Below, one piece after another: positions 47,401 through 51,784 of a DNA stretch of 64,000 nt; within the stretch, counting starts at the first letter, position 1, and every line of letters starts with the position of its first letter. Source of the stretch: Sphaerolaimus hirsutus. Its lineage: Eukaryota > Nematoda > Chromadorea > Monhysterida > Sphaerolaimidae. The stretch lies in contig OZ038452.1 of the NCBI GenBank assembly GCA_964036195.1, positions 10,844,704-10,908,703 on the forward strand, read 5' to 3'. The notes below the pieces were generated by a model that was not told where the DNA came from, did no database searches, and saw nothing but the letters and a program-made list of their open reading frames with translations. The translations under genes were made by a program, and so were the position numbers.

Positions 47401-49687
47401 GGAGCAGATTAGTGCGCCTTGCACTAGCAAAAATGAGGACGGTGTGTTTCTTTTGTTTAAATGTTTTTTTTGTTCTAATCGTGAAGTTTTGACGCTTTGG
47501 TGTTTTCAGTGGCCCCGAGTGAGCCGGCGCCGCCTGTGCGCAGAAAGAAGGTCACTCTAGATGAGTACAAAAAGCGAAAGGGAAGAAGGTTAGGCAGTTG
47601 CATGTGTGGTCAGACTTAGCACACTTGAATGAAAAAAGTCACCTCACACAGTGGCGCAAATGGTTCCGATTCGAACGCGGCACCCGGTACGGCGACCTGC
47701 TCAACGCCCAGCACCCCTTCCGTCGGCAACACGAGCACCGGTTTCATACCCCCCTTGCACCAGCAGCAGAACGTTGGAGCCCATCACGCGTCACTTGGCG
47801 GCGTGCCAGATCCAAGACAAATTCGAGCCGCTAAAAGCACCACCACGCTGGAAGAGCTGAGGAAACGGATTTGCAGCGATGGAGAGGTAAAGGTAAATGT
47901 GTTTTGGGATTGGATCGATGGGCAAAAAACCTACTATACTCGACGGACAGCACTCCTAGTATGAAAACCTACCATAATTTGATGAATAAAATCTTGTGAT
48001 AAATTTCGTAATTAATTATTCCATAGAAAAACGAAAAATTATGATGAAAAAACTGTATAATTTTTGGTTGATTATTCAGACGGGTTATGGTAGGTTTTCA
48101 TACTAAGTGTGATGTCCTCTGCGTATAGGTATTTTACAATAATCTTGCGCGTACGCGTGCACTTTTACGAACAAAATCATTGGGCAGTTTTTTTAAACAA
48201 AATCTTTCCTGGTATATTTTGATGGCGCAGTTGAACTTTCTTTTTTCGATTCATTCTAAAAAATAAAAATAATAAAAATGGAATCATCTAGAAAAGTGTA
48301 CTTGATTCGGAATATGTTCACACATCGGGAAACGTGCTTTTGGATTTTAGATCATTGGATTGGATCATTTTAGATTTGTAATAAATATCATCATAAAGAA
48401 TGTATGGAAATAAAACATTGCATCCCAGGAACCTGACGTGCCACTGGCGGACGCGATCACGACCAACGGCGAGCGCGTAAGCACCGCGGCGGCGCCGTAC
48501 TCCAGCAGCTTGTCCGTGGACAGCGCAGGGCCGCAGCCGGTGCCCCCGCCCGAGCCGCGGCCGCACGCGCACGACGCTGTCGCCGCGCCCGCCGAGCGGC
48601 CCAGACCGAGTCTGTCTGAGCGCTTGAAGAGGCAGTTTGGACACATTGTCATTGCTGAGCAGAGGTGAGGGCTGGTTTTCGGCGATGAGTGTCCATTTTT
48701 GGGGGGTGTTCTGCTTTTGAGGGGGAATTTGGCTTGGATGCTGTTGGCGATGTCGTGCCGGCTGCACGAGTCCTGGGGTAGCCCTGTAAAATGTAAAGTA
48801 AAGTGTTAAATGTCATGTAAAATGTCAATCAAAACAAAAAGGAAAATATTTTATTACTGCACTTTGCATGACAATATTGTACTTTACATTTGTCATGACA
48901 ATTGACACTTTGCATGACATTTCACATGGCATTTGACAACTTACGTTACACTTTACTTTACAGGGCTCGAGACTGCCACCAGATTCAGAATGTGTTGAAA
49001 ATCCAGCCAAATTATCGCCCCCCTCCCACAGCTGCAGCTCGGACACTGGTCAGCGCGGCCAATCGTCCACCAGCCCGCCGCCCCCTCAAATAGCGACGCA
49101 GCCGCCGGACGCCCTGGAAACCCTGTCCAGCTATTTGGGTTTGGACAGGATCAGCGCTCCTCCCCCGCCGCCGCCTCCGACTTCGACGGGACCGGCGCGG
49201 CAGGACTTTGATCCGCAAAGTGCCGTTGAACAGTGGGATCTGGCTACCAGGGCACCCCAGCAGCTGGTGGCGACGGGGGATGGCCAACATTTGCAGGGTT
49301 AGTGGGTGGGGGTAGGGCTAGGGGTTTCGTTTGGGTTTGTTTGCGTGTTTTTTTTCCTCGATTTTATGGATCTTATGTGTTTTTTATACCTGGTATCGAT
49401 AAATTTCTCAACATCCATTGACTGAAAATGTTAAAACGATAGCGAATATGGCGTAAACAAATGAAAACTGACATAAAAACGTTTTGCTCATTCAATGTGC
49501 ACACAATTTTTTTGAAGAGATTGCATTTACGGTCAGACATTTAATTGAATTCGCGCGCTAGTGGTTATTGTGCTTGTCACTGTATCCGTTTTGTCGCGCA
49601 GGTATACCGCTGCCGCAACGCCCGGGCACACAGCACCCACCTGCCAATGCACCATATCGGTTCGCACCCCTTTCGTGTCATGTGTGA
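16611..49687 (+). CDS. KMT2E/SETD5-like PHD-SET chromatin protein (32 exons)
   Basis: Joining 32 exons by GT-AG sites with matched phases gives 6,582 bases, 2,193 residues plus stop. It is an orthologue or co-orthologue of vertebrate KMT2E (MLL5)/SETD5 and fly upSET: a nuclear reader and scaffold that binds H3K4me-type chromatin through PHD and limits histone acetylation in flies. Features in order: DHCY HCF-1-binding motif (110-113), Gln/His/Ala-rich region, AT-hook GRGRGRP (719-725), C4HC3 PHD (1034-1077), SET (about 1175-1315) with RRSCRPN at 1265-1271 where active SETs have NHSC, post-SET CAC (1316-1318), REERK coiled coil (from 1573), KKRWLRQ (1777-1783) and RRKKVTLDEY (1906-1915). The N-terminal half is far longer than in human KMT2E (about 1,858 residues, PHD near residue 120). 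The RRSC substitution suggests no methyltransferase activity. Start chosen at the first ATG of the phase-consistent frame; an in-frame ATG opens exon 3. Confidence 0.88.
16826..17290. repeat. GATA-rich dispersed repeat (ATAGATAGATAGCTG type)
   Basis: Contains CCGGGATAGATAGATAGCTG motifs, G or C homopolymers and the phrase ATGAAAAATAGCGATTTT. Related copies occur near 27940-28660, 36180-37000, 42740-43090 (inverted) and 45340-45900 (inverted). The termini are not defined. Confidence 0.6.
17436..17543. repeat. Fragment of the TACCGTATTT (CCTCGAAAT) family
   Basis: Only the right half is recognisable: G-tracts, TTAATTCGAGGTAATACGGTA at the right end. The left end diverges. Confidence 0.5.
17912..18118 (+). 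CDS. PHD-SET gene exon 2 with HCF-1-binding motif, residues 55-123
   Basis: Acceptor TTTCAATTTCAG, donor GTGCTT, phase 0/0. It encodes a Pro/Ser/Gly/His-rich segment and ESDHCYGGG (DHCY at 18077-18088), matching the [D/E]HxY HCF-1-binding motif at the same N-terminal position as DHNY in human KMT2E. The other two frames contain a stop or lack the motif. Confidence 0.75.
18412..19037. mobile_element. hAT-like non-autonomous element (TAGGGTTGGCCGATG ends) with 8-bp TSD
   Basis: Ends TAGGGTTGGCCGATG and CCAACCCTA. Flanked by GGGGGGAT at 18404-18411 and the same sequence (one extra G) at 19038-19046. Internal TTTTTGCGCGCAAGCGCGCAA. It is inserted inside a remnant of the TACCGTATTT family whose right end is at 19050-19063. 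It is the same family as 32965-35470. Confidence 0.8.
19172..19276 (+). CDS. PHD-SET gene exon 3, residues 124-158
   Basis: Acceptor AAATTTCAG, donor GTTCGT, phase 0/0. Acidic sequence beginning MANESVDETRECDGE; its ATG is an alternative start for the whole protein. Confidence 0.75.
19375..20006. repeat. Inverted-repeat element, ends AGGTTCAAACGGGAT
   Basis: Left end AGGTTCAAACGGGATTGA, right end GGATCCCGTTTGAACCCTA. The interior is full of short GGGATCGGGATT motifs. Same family as 22989-23342 and related to the GGGACCGGG family at 60489-61202. Target duplication not clear. Confidence 0.6.
20280..20450. repeat. Degenerate fragment of the TAGGGATGGCC hAT-like family
   Basis: Contains GGGATGGCCGCAAATAAAAAC, an ACTAGGTATTTTGCAATATTT segment and GCGCAAGCGCA as in the intact copies, but no matching second end. 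Confidence 0.45.
20462..20683. repeat. Near-perfect palindromic MITE (AGGCGCTCCACAC ends)
   Basis: 222 bases whose two arms (each about 90 bases) are inverted copies. They start AGGCGCTCCACACGGTAGTT and contain AGTTCACGTGTCACAGAGCG. The inner part matches the element at 51785-51986. It ends about 40 bases before the next exon. Confidence 0.8.
20723..20864 (+). CDS. PHD-SET gene exon 4, residues 159-205
   Basis: Acceptor GTTCACGCAG, donor GTTCGA, phase 0/1. Encodes VIDSVSSYNAMHSAETVVAS and a His/Gln/Pro segment. Confidence 0.8.
21234..21336 (+). CDS. PHD-SET gene exon 5, residues 206-239
   Basis: Acceptor TGTCTACAG, donor GTGAGT, phase 1/2. Encodes DGRSGSPMVAARGSGTPL and an Arg/Ala/Leu segment. 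Confidence 0.8.
21637..21774. repeat. Fragment of the GGGACCGGG / GGTTCAAACGGG family
   Basis: Contains GGGACCGGTACCG motifs and ends CCCGTATGAACCC; left end incomplete. Confidence 0.45.
21878..22075 (+). CDS. PHD-SET gene exon 6, residues 240-305
   Basis: Acceptor CATTTCGCAG, donor GTGAGT, phase 2/2. Encodes RLVTIHGKVYLQQAAGVSQQ and a Gly/Gln-rich part ending IYVVRPAQG. Confidence 0.82.
22190..22588. repeat. TACCGTATTT family element (CCTCGAAAT subtype)
   Basis: Begins TACCGCATTTCCTCGAAAT and ends CGAGGAGATACGGTA, 399 bases. The interior is homologous to the copy at 14696-15110 (GTGTAGCTG segment, G-tracts). About 50 bases upstream (22089-22138) is a miniature remnant with TAGGGTTGGCC and CAACCCT ends. 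Confidence 0.75.
22600..22748. repeat. Right half of a TATGGTAGGTTT family element
   Basis: Contains AATAAAATCTTGTGATAAAT and the right end TTATGGTAGGTTTCCATACT through GCCGAGTATA; the left end is missing. Full copies are at 27098-27291 and 47935-48127. Confidence 0.55.
22788..22948 (+). CDS. PHD-SET gene exon 7, residues 306-359
   Basis: Acceptor TTTTTCCGCAG, donor GTGAGC, phase 2/1. Encodes a His/Gln-rich stretch and QSTPGKLSYSVVGSRP. Confidence 0.82.
22989..23342. repeat. GGTTCAAACGGGAT family element
   Basis: Left TAGGGTTCAAAGGGGTAGA, right GGATCCCGTTTGAA, with GGGATCGGG motifs inside. Confidence 0.55.
23393..23631 (+). CDS. PHD-SET gene exon 8, residues 360-439
   Basis: Acceptor CATCATTCAG, donor GTGGGT, phase 1/0. 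Encodes VTTLHSGSQMDLASQSR and a Pro/Ser/Gly-rich part ending HKMHMANAL. Confidence 0.82.
23632..24178. other. Intron 8, first part
   Basis: Contains half of a CACTAGTT-type MITE (near 23690-23735) and a TCGATATTCGATAT simple repeat (23860-23960). Nothing else recognised. Confidence 0.5.
24179..24809. repeat. Inverted-repeat element, ends ATTGAGGCGTC
   Basis: Left ATTGAGGCGTCCAATTC, right GAATTAGACGCCTCAAT. The word GTCGACAAGTCCA or its complement recurs about every 60-100 bases inside. A second, rearranged copy lies at 32026-32699. Confidence 0.7.
24811..25545. mobile_element. GC-rich element related to the CAAGGACGTAGCCAGG hAT-like family
   Basis: Long inverted arms: GGCCGCCCCCCCCC, CCCGGGCCGGACATAA and GTGCCACTTTTCTA (left) are matched inversely on the right, which ends CCTGGCTACGTCCTTG. 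The left terminus is missing, perhaps lost at the junction with the neighbouring element. The centre (25055-25290) holds a nested GGCGCC-rich palindrome. Confidence 0.65.
25899..26153 (+). CDS. PHD-SET gene exon 9, residues 440-524
   Basis: Acceptor GCCGAGCAG (a site 3 bases earlier is equivalent), donor GTGCGT, phase 0/0. Encodes Gln/Thr-rich sequence, then GYSILDTVGQGLCARTFGWV and an Arg/Glu helix. Confidence 0.82.
26213..26368 (+). CDS. PHD-SET gene exon 10, residues 525-576
   Basis: A 59-base intron precedes it. Acceptor CCGCTTCAG, donor GTTGGC, phase 0/0. Encodes QERESSTLECTAAAATL and a poly-Gln run. Confidence 0.82.
26412..26620. repeat. Palindromic MITE, ends AAAAGTTCCATTATTCC
   Basis: 209 bases with inverted ends AAAAGTTCCATTATTCC and GGAATTATGGAACTTTT, and a second inverted block AGGCAGTGATG/CATCACTGCTTTT inside. 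Lies in a 315-base intron. Confidence 0.7.
26684..26893 (+). CDS. PHD-SET gene exon 11, residues 577-646
   Basis: Acceptor TTGTAAACAG, donor GTTGCG, phase 0/0. Encodes AYIDGATSGVDQQVPQAVHP and ends in a Gln/Tyr/His-rich tract. Confidence 0.82.
26909..27498. repeat. TACCGTATTT family element carrying a nested insertion
   Basis: Begins TACCGCATTTCCTCTAAAT and ends CGAGGAATTACCGTA. The interior is interrupted by the element at 27098-27291. The copy starts only 15 bases after exon 11. Confidence 0.7.
27098..27291. repeat. TATGGTAGGTTT family element nested in the TACCGTATTT element
   Basis: Left TATACTTGGCGGACCG followed by ATCCTACCATAA; right TTATGGTAGGTTTCCATACT through CCGAGTATA. TA on both sides is consistent with a TA target duplication. 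Confidence 0.65.
27544..27761 (+). CDS. PHD-SET gene exon 12, residues 647-718
   Basis: Acceptor TATCGCGCAG, donor GTTGGT, phase 0/2. Encodes His/Ala/Gln-rich sequence ending VAGRGKG, the start of a basic AT-hook region completed by exon 13. Confidence 0.82.
27940..28660. repeat. GATA-rich dispersed repeat
   Basis: Same composite as 16826-17290: GGATAGATAGATAGCTG motifs, G-tracts, and AAAATTAGCGATTTT-like phrases repeated about three times. Confidence 0.55.
28826..29338. repeat. TACCGTATTT family remnant split by a hAT-like insertion
   Basis: C-rich left part at 28826-28858 (AATACCCCCCC), right end TTTCGAGGTAATACGGTA at 29320-29338; the middle is the element 28859-29305. Confidence 0.6.
28859..29305. 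mobile_element. hAT-like non-autonomous element (CAGGGACGTATCCAGG ends) with 8-bp TSD
   Basis: Ends CAGGGACGTATCCAGG and CCTGGATACGGCCCTG, flanked by CCCCCCAT at 28851-28858 and 29306-29313. The interior has GGCGCC-rich palindromes and GCGCGCTTGCGCGCAAAATT, like 24811-25545. Confidence 0.82.
29412..29671 (+). CDS. PHD-SET gene exon 13 with AT-hook and tandem Gln/His repeats, residues 719-805
   Basis: Acceptor GCAATTGCAG, donor GTCAGT, phase 2/1. The joined codon starts GRGRGRPSNAW, an AT-hook core. Then comes about fourfold repetition of QSHMQQQQP (nucleotide period about 27, variable CAG number), which ends SGQPISNVDTVAHGG. Confidence 0.82.
29783..30348. mobile_element. hAT-like non-autonomous element (CAGAGTTG ends) with 8-bp TSD
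   Basis: Ends CAGAGTTGCGAAAGTG and ATTTTAACAACTCTG; exact duplication GTTTACAG at 29775-29782 and 30349-30356. The interior repeats AAAGTGTATTTACACTTACA in both orientations. Confidence 0.85.
30416..30870. repeat. TACCGTATTT family element (CCTCGAAAT subtype)
   Basis: Begins TACCGTATTTCCTCGAAAT, ends TTTCGAGGAAATACGGTA, 455 bases. Long C-tracts are interleaved with CTCGAAAT words. Interior GACGTCTGCGTACGTTTCAG is shared with 44647-45050 and 59916-60333. Confidence 0.8.
31104..31286 (+). CDS. PHD-SET gene exon 14, residues 806-866
   Basis: Acceptor GACGGTGCAG, donor GTTGGT, phase 1/1. Ala-rich segment including LSAMSQAAAIAADLSQSLYM. Confidence 0.82.
31313..31471. repeat. CAGACCCTGTAAA palindromic MITE
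   Basis: Arms CCCAGACCCTGTAAAGAG and CTCTTTACAGGGTCTG with inner CAAATGTCATGCAAAGTG. Begins about 26 bases after exon 14. Related copies: 48781-48966, 58353-58541, 62978-63149 and a fragment near 37820-37930. Confidence 0.7.
31517..31822 (+). CDS. PHD-SET gene exon 15, residues 867-968
   Basis: Acceptor AACGCACAG, donor GTTGGT, phase 1/1. Gln/His/Pro-rich, then SPVKAACVATNMRSQDSELM and an acidic end. Confidence 0.82.
32026..32699. repeat. Second ATTGAGGCGTC family element, rearranged
   Basis: Many GTCGACAAGTCCA/TGGACTTGTCGAC words; right end TAAGTAGACGCCTCC, left end GTCGCCTCTAAAAGTCG. Directly upstream of the nested stack. Confidence 0.55.
33328..35165. mobile_element. Third-level inverted-repeat element (GCAGAATAGTTGAGACTTTT)
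   Basis: Left TACCGTGCAGAATAGTTGAG, right CTCAACTATTCTGCATGGTA. Comparison with the uninterrupted copy near 18765-18795 shows it interrupts the sequence between ACAACTA and TTAGTGCTATTCC, consistent with a TA duplication and a Tc1/mariner-like origin. No transposase is readable. The left-end sequence occurs again at about 33535. Confidence 0.6.
33573..34136. mobile_element. Innermost hAT-like element, AACGGAAACGG repeats, 8-bp TSD
   Basis: Ends TAGGGTGTCAACAAAAAC and GAAAGTTGACACCCTA; exact duplication GTAGCCAC at 33565-33572 and 34137-34144. The interior is a degenerate purine minisatellite of CGGAAAACGGAAACGG. Second copy at 54455-54976. Confidence 0.87.
35751..36000 (+). CDS. PHD-SET gene exon 16, first half of PHD finger, residues 969-1051
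   Basis: Acceptor GCGCCGCAG, donor GTAAGT, phase 1/2. A Ser/Asp/Glu-rich acidic patch precedes RCICGMQHNDDFMIQCDKC, the first four PHD zinc ligands (C1034, C1036, C1048, C1051). Confidence 0.92.
36180..37000. repeat. GATA-rich and AAAATAGGTGAAAATATT repeats in intron 16
   Basis: Same family as 16826-17290, with a 55-base tandem duplication around 36770-36860 (TTTTGGGTGTACATGTGCAT twice). A TATGGTAG-type half element ends near 37205. Confidence 0.5.
37320..37800. repeat. TAGGGATGGCC-family interior carrying a GGGCCCACAC MITE
   Basis: The sequence around 37350-37410 and 37580-37790 matches the inside of the 18412 element (CCAATGTGCTCCCACAT, CACTATTCCGTGCC). It is interrupted at 37412-37577 by a 166-base element with ends GGGCCCACACGCGCTAGTT and TGTGTGGGGCC. 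Confidence 0.55.
38053..38296 (+). CDS. PHD-SET gene exon 17, second half of PHD and basic coiled coil, residues 1052-1133
   Basis: Acceptor CCTGGCGCAG, donor GTTGGT, phase 2/0. Encodes VWQHCQCMGIGDRRKVPKAY and LCERC, completing the C4HC3 PHD (H1056, C1059, C1074, C1077). A strongly basic helix rich in RRREQRRLKKKQ follows. Confidence 0.93.
38319..38564. repeat. GGGCCCACAC MITE with an (AT)n microsatellite
   Basis: Ends GGCCCACACAGCAGTTGACATC-like and GATGTCAACTAGTGTGTG followed by TGGGC; about 45 bases of pure AT (38393-38437) inside. Fills most of intron 17. Confidence 0.65.
38626..38748 (+). CDS. PHD-SET gene exon 18, residues 1134-1174
   Basis: Acceptor CCTTATAG, donor GTTCGC, phase 0/0. 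Encodes LEQIEASARNFTPIRENEY and SADAARFLRAQ, matching the pre-SET helix region of KMT2E (NQYSEGVQREAQ). Confidence 0.8.
39014..39436 (+). CDS. PHD-SET gene exon 19, SET domain, residues 1175-1315
   Basis: Acceptor ACTCCCCAG, donor GTAAAT, phase 0/0. A single 141-residue exon with TLCIDAR, LRFARRSCRPNTTLK and RGTELTVPFDQNW in KMT2E/SETD5 order. The usual NHSCxPN reads RRSCRPN, as in KMT2E, so catalysis is unlikely. Confidence 0.95.
39537..41748. mobile_element. hAT-like element (CAGGGTTGGCAAA end) with 8-bp TSD, carrying a long palindrome
   Basis: Left CAGGGTTGGCAAAATC, right AAACCAACCTTG; exact duplication GTCACGAA at 39529-39536 and 41749-41756. The A/T-rich own sequence (AAAATAAAATGAAAAATT) flanks the element 40016-41470. 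Confidence 0.78.
40016..41470. mobile_element. 1.45-kb long-arm palindromic element
   Basis: Two inverted arms of about 700 bases meet near 40770. Ends TAAACCTATGGTCACTTGAG and CTCAAGTGACCATAGGTTTA. TA flanks and this type of end suggest a Tc1/mariner-like MITE. No transposase frame. Transcribed in an intron, it would form a hairpin. Confidence 0.75.
41830..42022. repeat. TATGGTAG family element, divergent
   Basis: ACGATACCATAATTTTATGAAT on the left, TATTCAGATGGGAGTATGGTAG on the right; the right end abuts the acceptor region of exon 20. Confidence 0.5.
42053..42220 (+). CDS. PHD-SET gene exon 20, post-SET, residues 1316-1371
   Basis: Acceptor TCTCGCTCAG, donor GTCGGT, phase 0/0. Begins CACKRGRD, the counterpart of CACLKEN after the KMT2E SET domain, then a Gln/Arg coiled-coil helix. 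Confidence 0.9.
42557..42658 (+). CDS. PHD-SET gene exon 21, residues 1372-1405
   Basis: Acceptor AACACGCAG, donor GTTTTG, phase 0/0. Helical KRAAEKAESTQQIQAAAAAV. Confidence 0.78.
42740..43090. repeat. GATA-rich repeat, inverted orientation
   Basis: CTATCTATCTATCCAGAGGC and reverse-complement phrases of the 16826 family. Confidence 0.5.
43201..43400 (+). CDS. PHD-SET gene exon 22, residues 1406-1471
   Basis: Acceptor CTCATTTCAG, donor GTATGT, phase 0/2. Lys/Ser-rich basic sequence (KLKAKKKTPIKSREASKKKS), a likely nuclear localisation region. Confidence 0.82.
43706..44003 (+). CDS. PHD-SET gene exon 23, residues 1472-1571
   Basis: Acceptor CCATCTCAG, donor GTGAGC, phase 2/0. Contains SRSRRKSSTRLGSVESPP and KALREIADTWNPLPG. 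Confidence 0.83.
44081..44168 (+). CDS. PHD-SET gene exon 24, REERK coiled coil, residues 1572-1600
   Basis: Acceptor CGGCTGCAG, donor GTCGGT, phase 0/1. SREERKAQALEKQFERMEEM matches the KMT2E block TREERKMEAILQAFARLEK. Confidence 0.9.
44647..45050. repeat. TACCGTATTT family element (CCTCGATAT variant)
   Basis: Begins TGCCGTATTTCCTCGATAT, ends TTTCGAGGAAATACGGTA, 404 bases. Interior GACGTCTGCGTACGTTTCAG shared with 30416 and 59916. Confidence 0.78.
45563..45801. repeat. CCTACACACACTAGTT MITE
   Basis: Ends CCTACACACACTAGTTGTCA and AAAACTAGTGTGTGTAGG, with TCACCGTGAC just inside; A/T-rich core. Related to the GGGCCCACAC group and to the half copy near 23690. Confidence 0.65.
45940..46166 (+). 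CDS. PHD-SET gene exon 25, residues 1601-1676
   Basis: Acceptor CTTTCACAG, donor GTGAAT, phase 1/0. Lys/Ala-rich (KKAPSPTKKAAPASAAKKAA) histone-H1-like basic tract. An alternative donor GTAAAC lies at 46100. Confidence 0.82.
46515..46795 (+). CDS. PHD-SET gene exon 26, residues 1677-1769
   Basis: Acceptor TTCTCCCAG. Donor GTTGGT at 46796 is chosen over GTTGTC at 46800 because only the former keeps the frame into exon 27. Encodes DATPKSTRSTAG, a Ser/Arg/Ala region and an acidic end. Confidence 0.82.
47065..47441 (+). CDS. PHD-SET gene exon 27, KKRWLRQ block, residues 1770-1895
   Basis: Acceptor CTCCCTTAG, donor GTGTGT, phase 2/1. PAPAASKKRWLRQAMSEHDE corresponds to KMT2E CKKRWLKQALEEE. SAPLKKRRVV further on corresponds to TPLKKRRFY. 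Confidence 0.92.
47510..47588 (+). CDS. PHD-SET gene exon 28, RRKKVTLDEYKKRK block, residues 1896-1921
   Basis: A 68-base intron precedes it. Acceptor TGTTTTCAG, donor GTTAGG, phase 1/2. VRRKKVTLDEYKKRKGR matches KMT2E KKKVSLLEYRKRQREAR. Confidence 0.92.
47652..47886 (+). CDS. PHD-SET gene exon 29, residues 1922-2000
   Basis: Acceptor CTCACACAG, donor GTAAAG (an in-frame alternative GTAAAT is 6 bases on), phase 2/0. Ser/Thr/Pro-rich, then IRAAKSTTTLEELRKRI. Confidence 0.82.
47935..48127. repeat. TATGGTAGGTTT family element, intact ends
   Basis: Left TATACTCGACGGACAGCACT, right end CTCTGCGTATA, with AGTATGAAAACCTACCATAA and its inverse just inside. 193 bases; TA flanks. Confidence 0.7.
48429..48664 (+). 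CDS. PHD-SET gene exon 30, residues 2001-2078
   Basis: Acceptor GCATCCCAG, donor GTGAGG, phase 0/2. Pro/Ala-rich, then RPSLSERLKRQFGHIVIAEQ. Confidence 0.82.
48781..48966. repeat. GCCCTGTAAA palindromic MITE
   Basis: Arms GCCCTGTAAAATGTAAAGT and ACTTTACTTTACAGGGC, with TGTCATG words inside. Right end 71 bases before exon 31; its TTTACAG end resembles an acceptor and opens a short misleading frame. Confidence 0.7.
49038..49297 (+). CDS. PHD-SET gene exon 31, residues 2079-2165
   Basis: Acceptor ACAGCTGCAG, donor GTTAGT, phase 2/1. SDTGQRGQSSTSPPPPQIAT, then ALETLSSYLGLDRI and a poly-Pro run. Confidence 0.83.
49602..49687 (+). CDS. PHD-SET gene exon 32 (terminal), residues 2166-2193 and stop
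   Basis: Acceptor TTGTCGCGCAG, phase 1. Encodes IPLPQRPGTQHPPANAPYRF and ends with TGA at 49685-49687. The end is less certain than the core because no family motif is present, but phase and composition fit. Confidence 0.68.
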
Positions 49688-50145
49688 CTTGAAAACTTTA
49701 TTCTCGTTTAGCATCAAAAATGGTTGGATTTTAGAAAATACAATCACACTCTCAAGTTTTACATACCAACACAGGTGATTTTCAGACAGTTATATATATA
49801 ATCATATTCTCTGAGTCAGACAAAAATATAAACAATCGTGAATTCGAAATATGAATCGCGGAAAAATATAAACATAAGAAAATATTATATTTTTGATATT
49901 TAAAAACATTTGTATCCCGGACATTTGTTCACTGTTATTTTCGTTTTAATATGGATTTTCATCTCAGGGCCTCTCAATGGTGAGCATTGTGGGAGAGCTG
50001 TTCGATTAGGTCAATACACGATATTTGTTTGCCAATTTGTCGCCTTTCTTCCACGCGTAATATCTCAGCGCATTCCTATCTAATTATTAAATAAATAATA
50101 CAAAATTGTTGTTTTTTCTATCAGATTAAACTATGTAAATAAAAT
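49688..50145 (+). terminator. Probable 3' UTR and poly(A) signals of the PHD-SET gene
   Basis: A/T-rich sequence with AATAAA at 50090-50095 and 50138-50143. No coding sequence seen. Confidence 0.5.
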
Positions 50146-50637
50146 AGCGCGGTTGCAACTGGTTCGTTTAGCCTCATTTGTTGTCGCGTTTATTGGTGGA
50201 ACATTTTCTTTTCCGATGCACTGCACCATTATTCGTAGATTTACGGTAGCATATTCAATTCGACAGGATGCCACATCGAAGCTCCCTTCACTACTTAAGT
50301 TATGGATTTCTTATTGGTTGCCTGGTCTTGTTTTTGGCTATATTATTTTACGTGCTCGTCACAGCAGAAAGGTTACCGTAGTTATTGTATTTAGGTGTAT
50401 GTTACTTTTCGTCTGTTCCGCATTTTGTGTGCCCACTCGTATAAAATTCTAGTTGCCCTGCGATCGGTCCGCCCACGGCTTTATTTTCAGTATCCAATAA
50501 GTAAGACATTTCGCCCATTCAAATTTTTTTAGTTTTTTTTTGTGCGTTGCACCAGTTCTTTTTGTTTGCGTTCGTTCCGAAATGTGCCGCGGGAGATGTA
50601 ATGTTTGGTGAAGAATTATAATTTGATTACCGTATTT

Positions 50638-51098
50638 GCTGCAATAATCTGACGGCTGATAAGTGGATAGTGACCCGTTTTCCTTCTTTTTTTGGCTTAT
50701 TGGTCACTGTTTTGTATAGTTTTCTTTCTGCTCCTTTTATTTTTGGCTGGTTTCCCATTATTGAAGTGTAGCCGTTACGTAATAGAGCCCAAAAACTAAA
50801 AATGTAACCATTTTTTACCGTTGTGCCTACGCACCCGAGTTGACAACCGAAATTTTCAATACTGATAAATATATTTTGAGTTTTATAATAAATACATTAG
50901 ATTCATTTACCAAAAGTTTACCATAAAGATTCATTTTTATATCCGTCAAAGTAGTTTAGGAACCCCGATTCCGGTAAACTGAAATGCTTTTACTGTTATC
51001 AGTTTGAAAATGTCATTTGTCAACTAAATAGTGTGCGCATGGCCATTCGAGCTGGCCGCTTATTGAAAGCGTGGGTGACTTCTATGGTAAATACGGTA
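50638..51098. repeat. TACCGTATTT family, GCTGCAATAATCTG subtype
   Basis: Begins TACCGTATTTGCTGCAATAA and ends ATGGTAAATACGGTA. Contains CTGATAAGTGGATAGTGACC. A degenerate CACACTAGTTGAC-type MITE (about 50826-51050) is nested inside. Confidence 0.65.
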
Positions 51099-51784
51099 AT
51101 ATCATTGGTTACACTAGCTGTTTGCATGAATATCTACATACGCCCCTGTTTTGATTAGTTTAGGCAGCGAGAAAGAAGCAGAGAAAGAACCTTTTTGATT
51201 TGTTCAATAACTGCAGATTTCTTCCTAAGCTTATGTTGTAGCGTCCGCTATGTATACAGATTGAAATGATGGTAAATATTTATATATCTGCCAATTAAAA
51301 GTGTGTAATCGTATGGAAAATACACAGCCTAAAATTTGCCTGCATTCATGCACGTGTCTACTATACTATGTATTTAACAACACTATGCCTACAATCGTAA
51401 ACTCTCGGCCGAGTGAGTGTTGCGTTTCTACTGTAACGTATAATACTTAATGTTGTTTCCCTTTCTGTGCTACTGTGAATTATTTCGGTTAACTCGGATT
51501 TCAAGTGATTTTGTAAATATCCGCATTTGAAAAGAGTCGTCTGTATATATGTATGATAGCGTATTATCCAACGTTTGTTTTTGCGCTTCACCATTTTGGT
51601 TTTCTTTCAAGACGAACAGTTTGTGTACAGCGTGATGCCCATCGTTTTTACTCGATGAAATCACAATCAATCAAGGATATATAAAAATGAAATAAAATCA
51701 CACTTTTATGGATGTTCTGGAACCCCCATCAAACTTATTCAAAAGGGCAAAACTGAATAGAAACGAGAATATCACACCAAGGAC
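51099..51784. other. Intergenic A/T-rich stretch
   Basis: No gene or clear repeat recognised. It lies downstream of both convergent genes. AATAAA at about 51690 is on the + strand only. Confidence 0.4.

Noticed and set aside
47051-47430. Antisense ORFs opposite exon 27
   Set aside because: Arg/Pro/Gly-rich shadows of a GC-rich exon; the sense frame has the conserved KKRWLRQ and PLKKRR blocks.
48902-49093. Exon starting at TTTACAG 48961 and reading RARDCHQIQNVLKIQPN
   Set aside because: That AG is the end of a MITE and the frame soon meets a stop; the acceptor at 49037 gives a phase-consistent 260-base exon.
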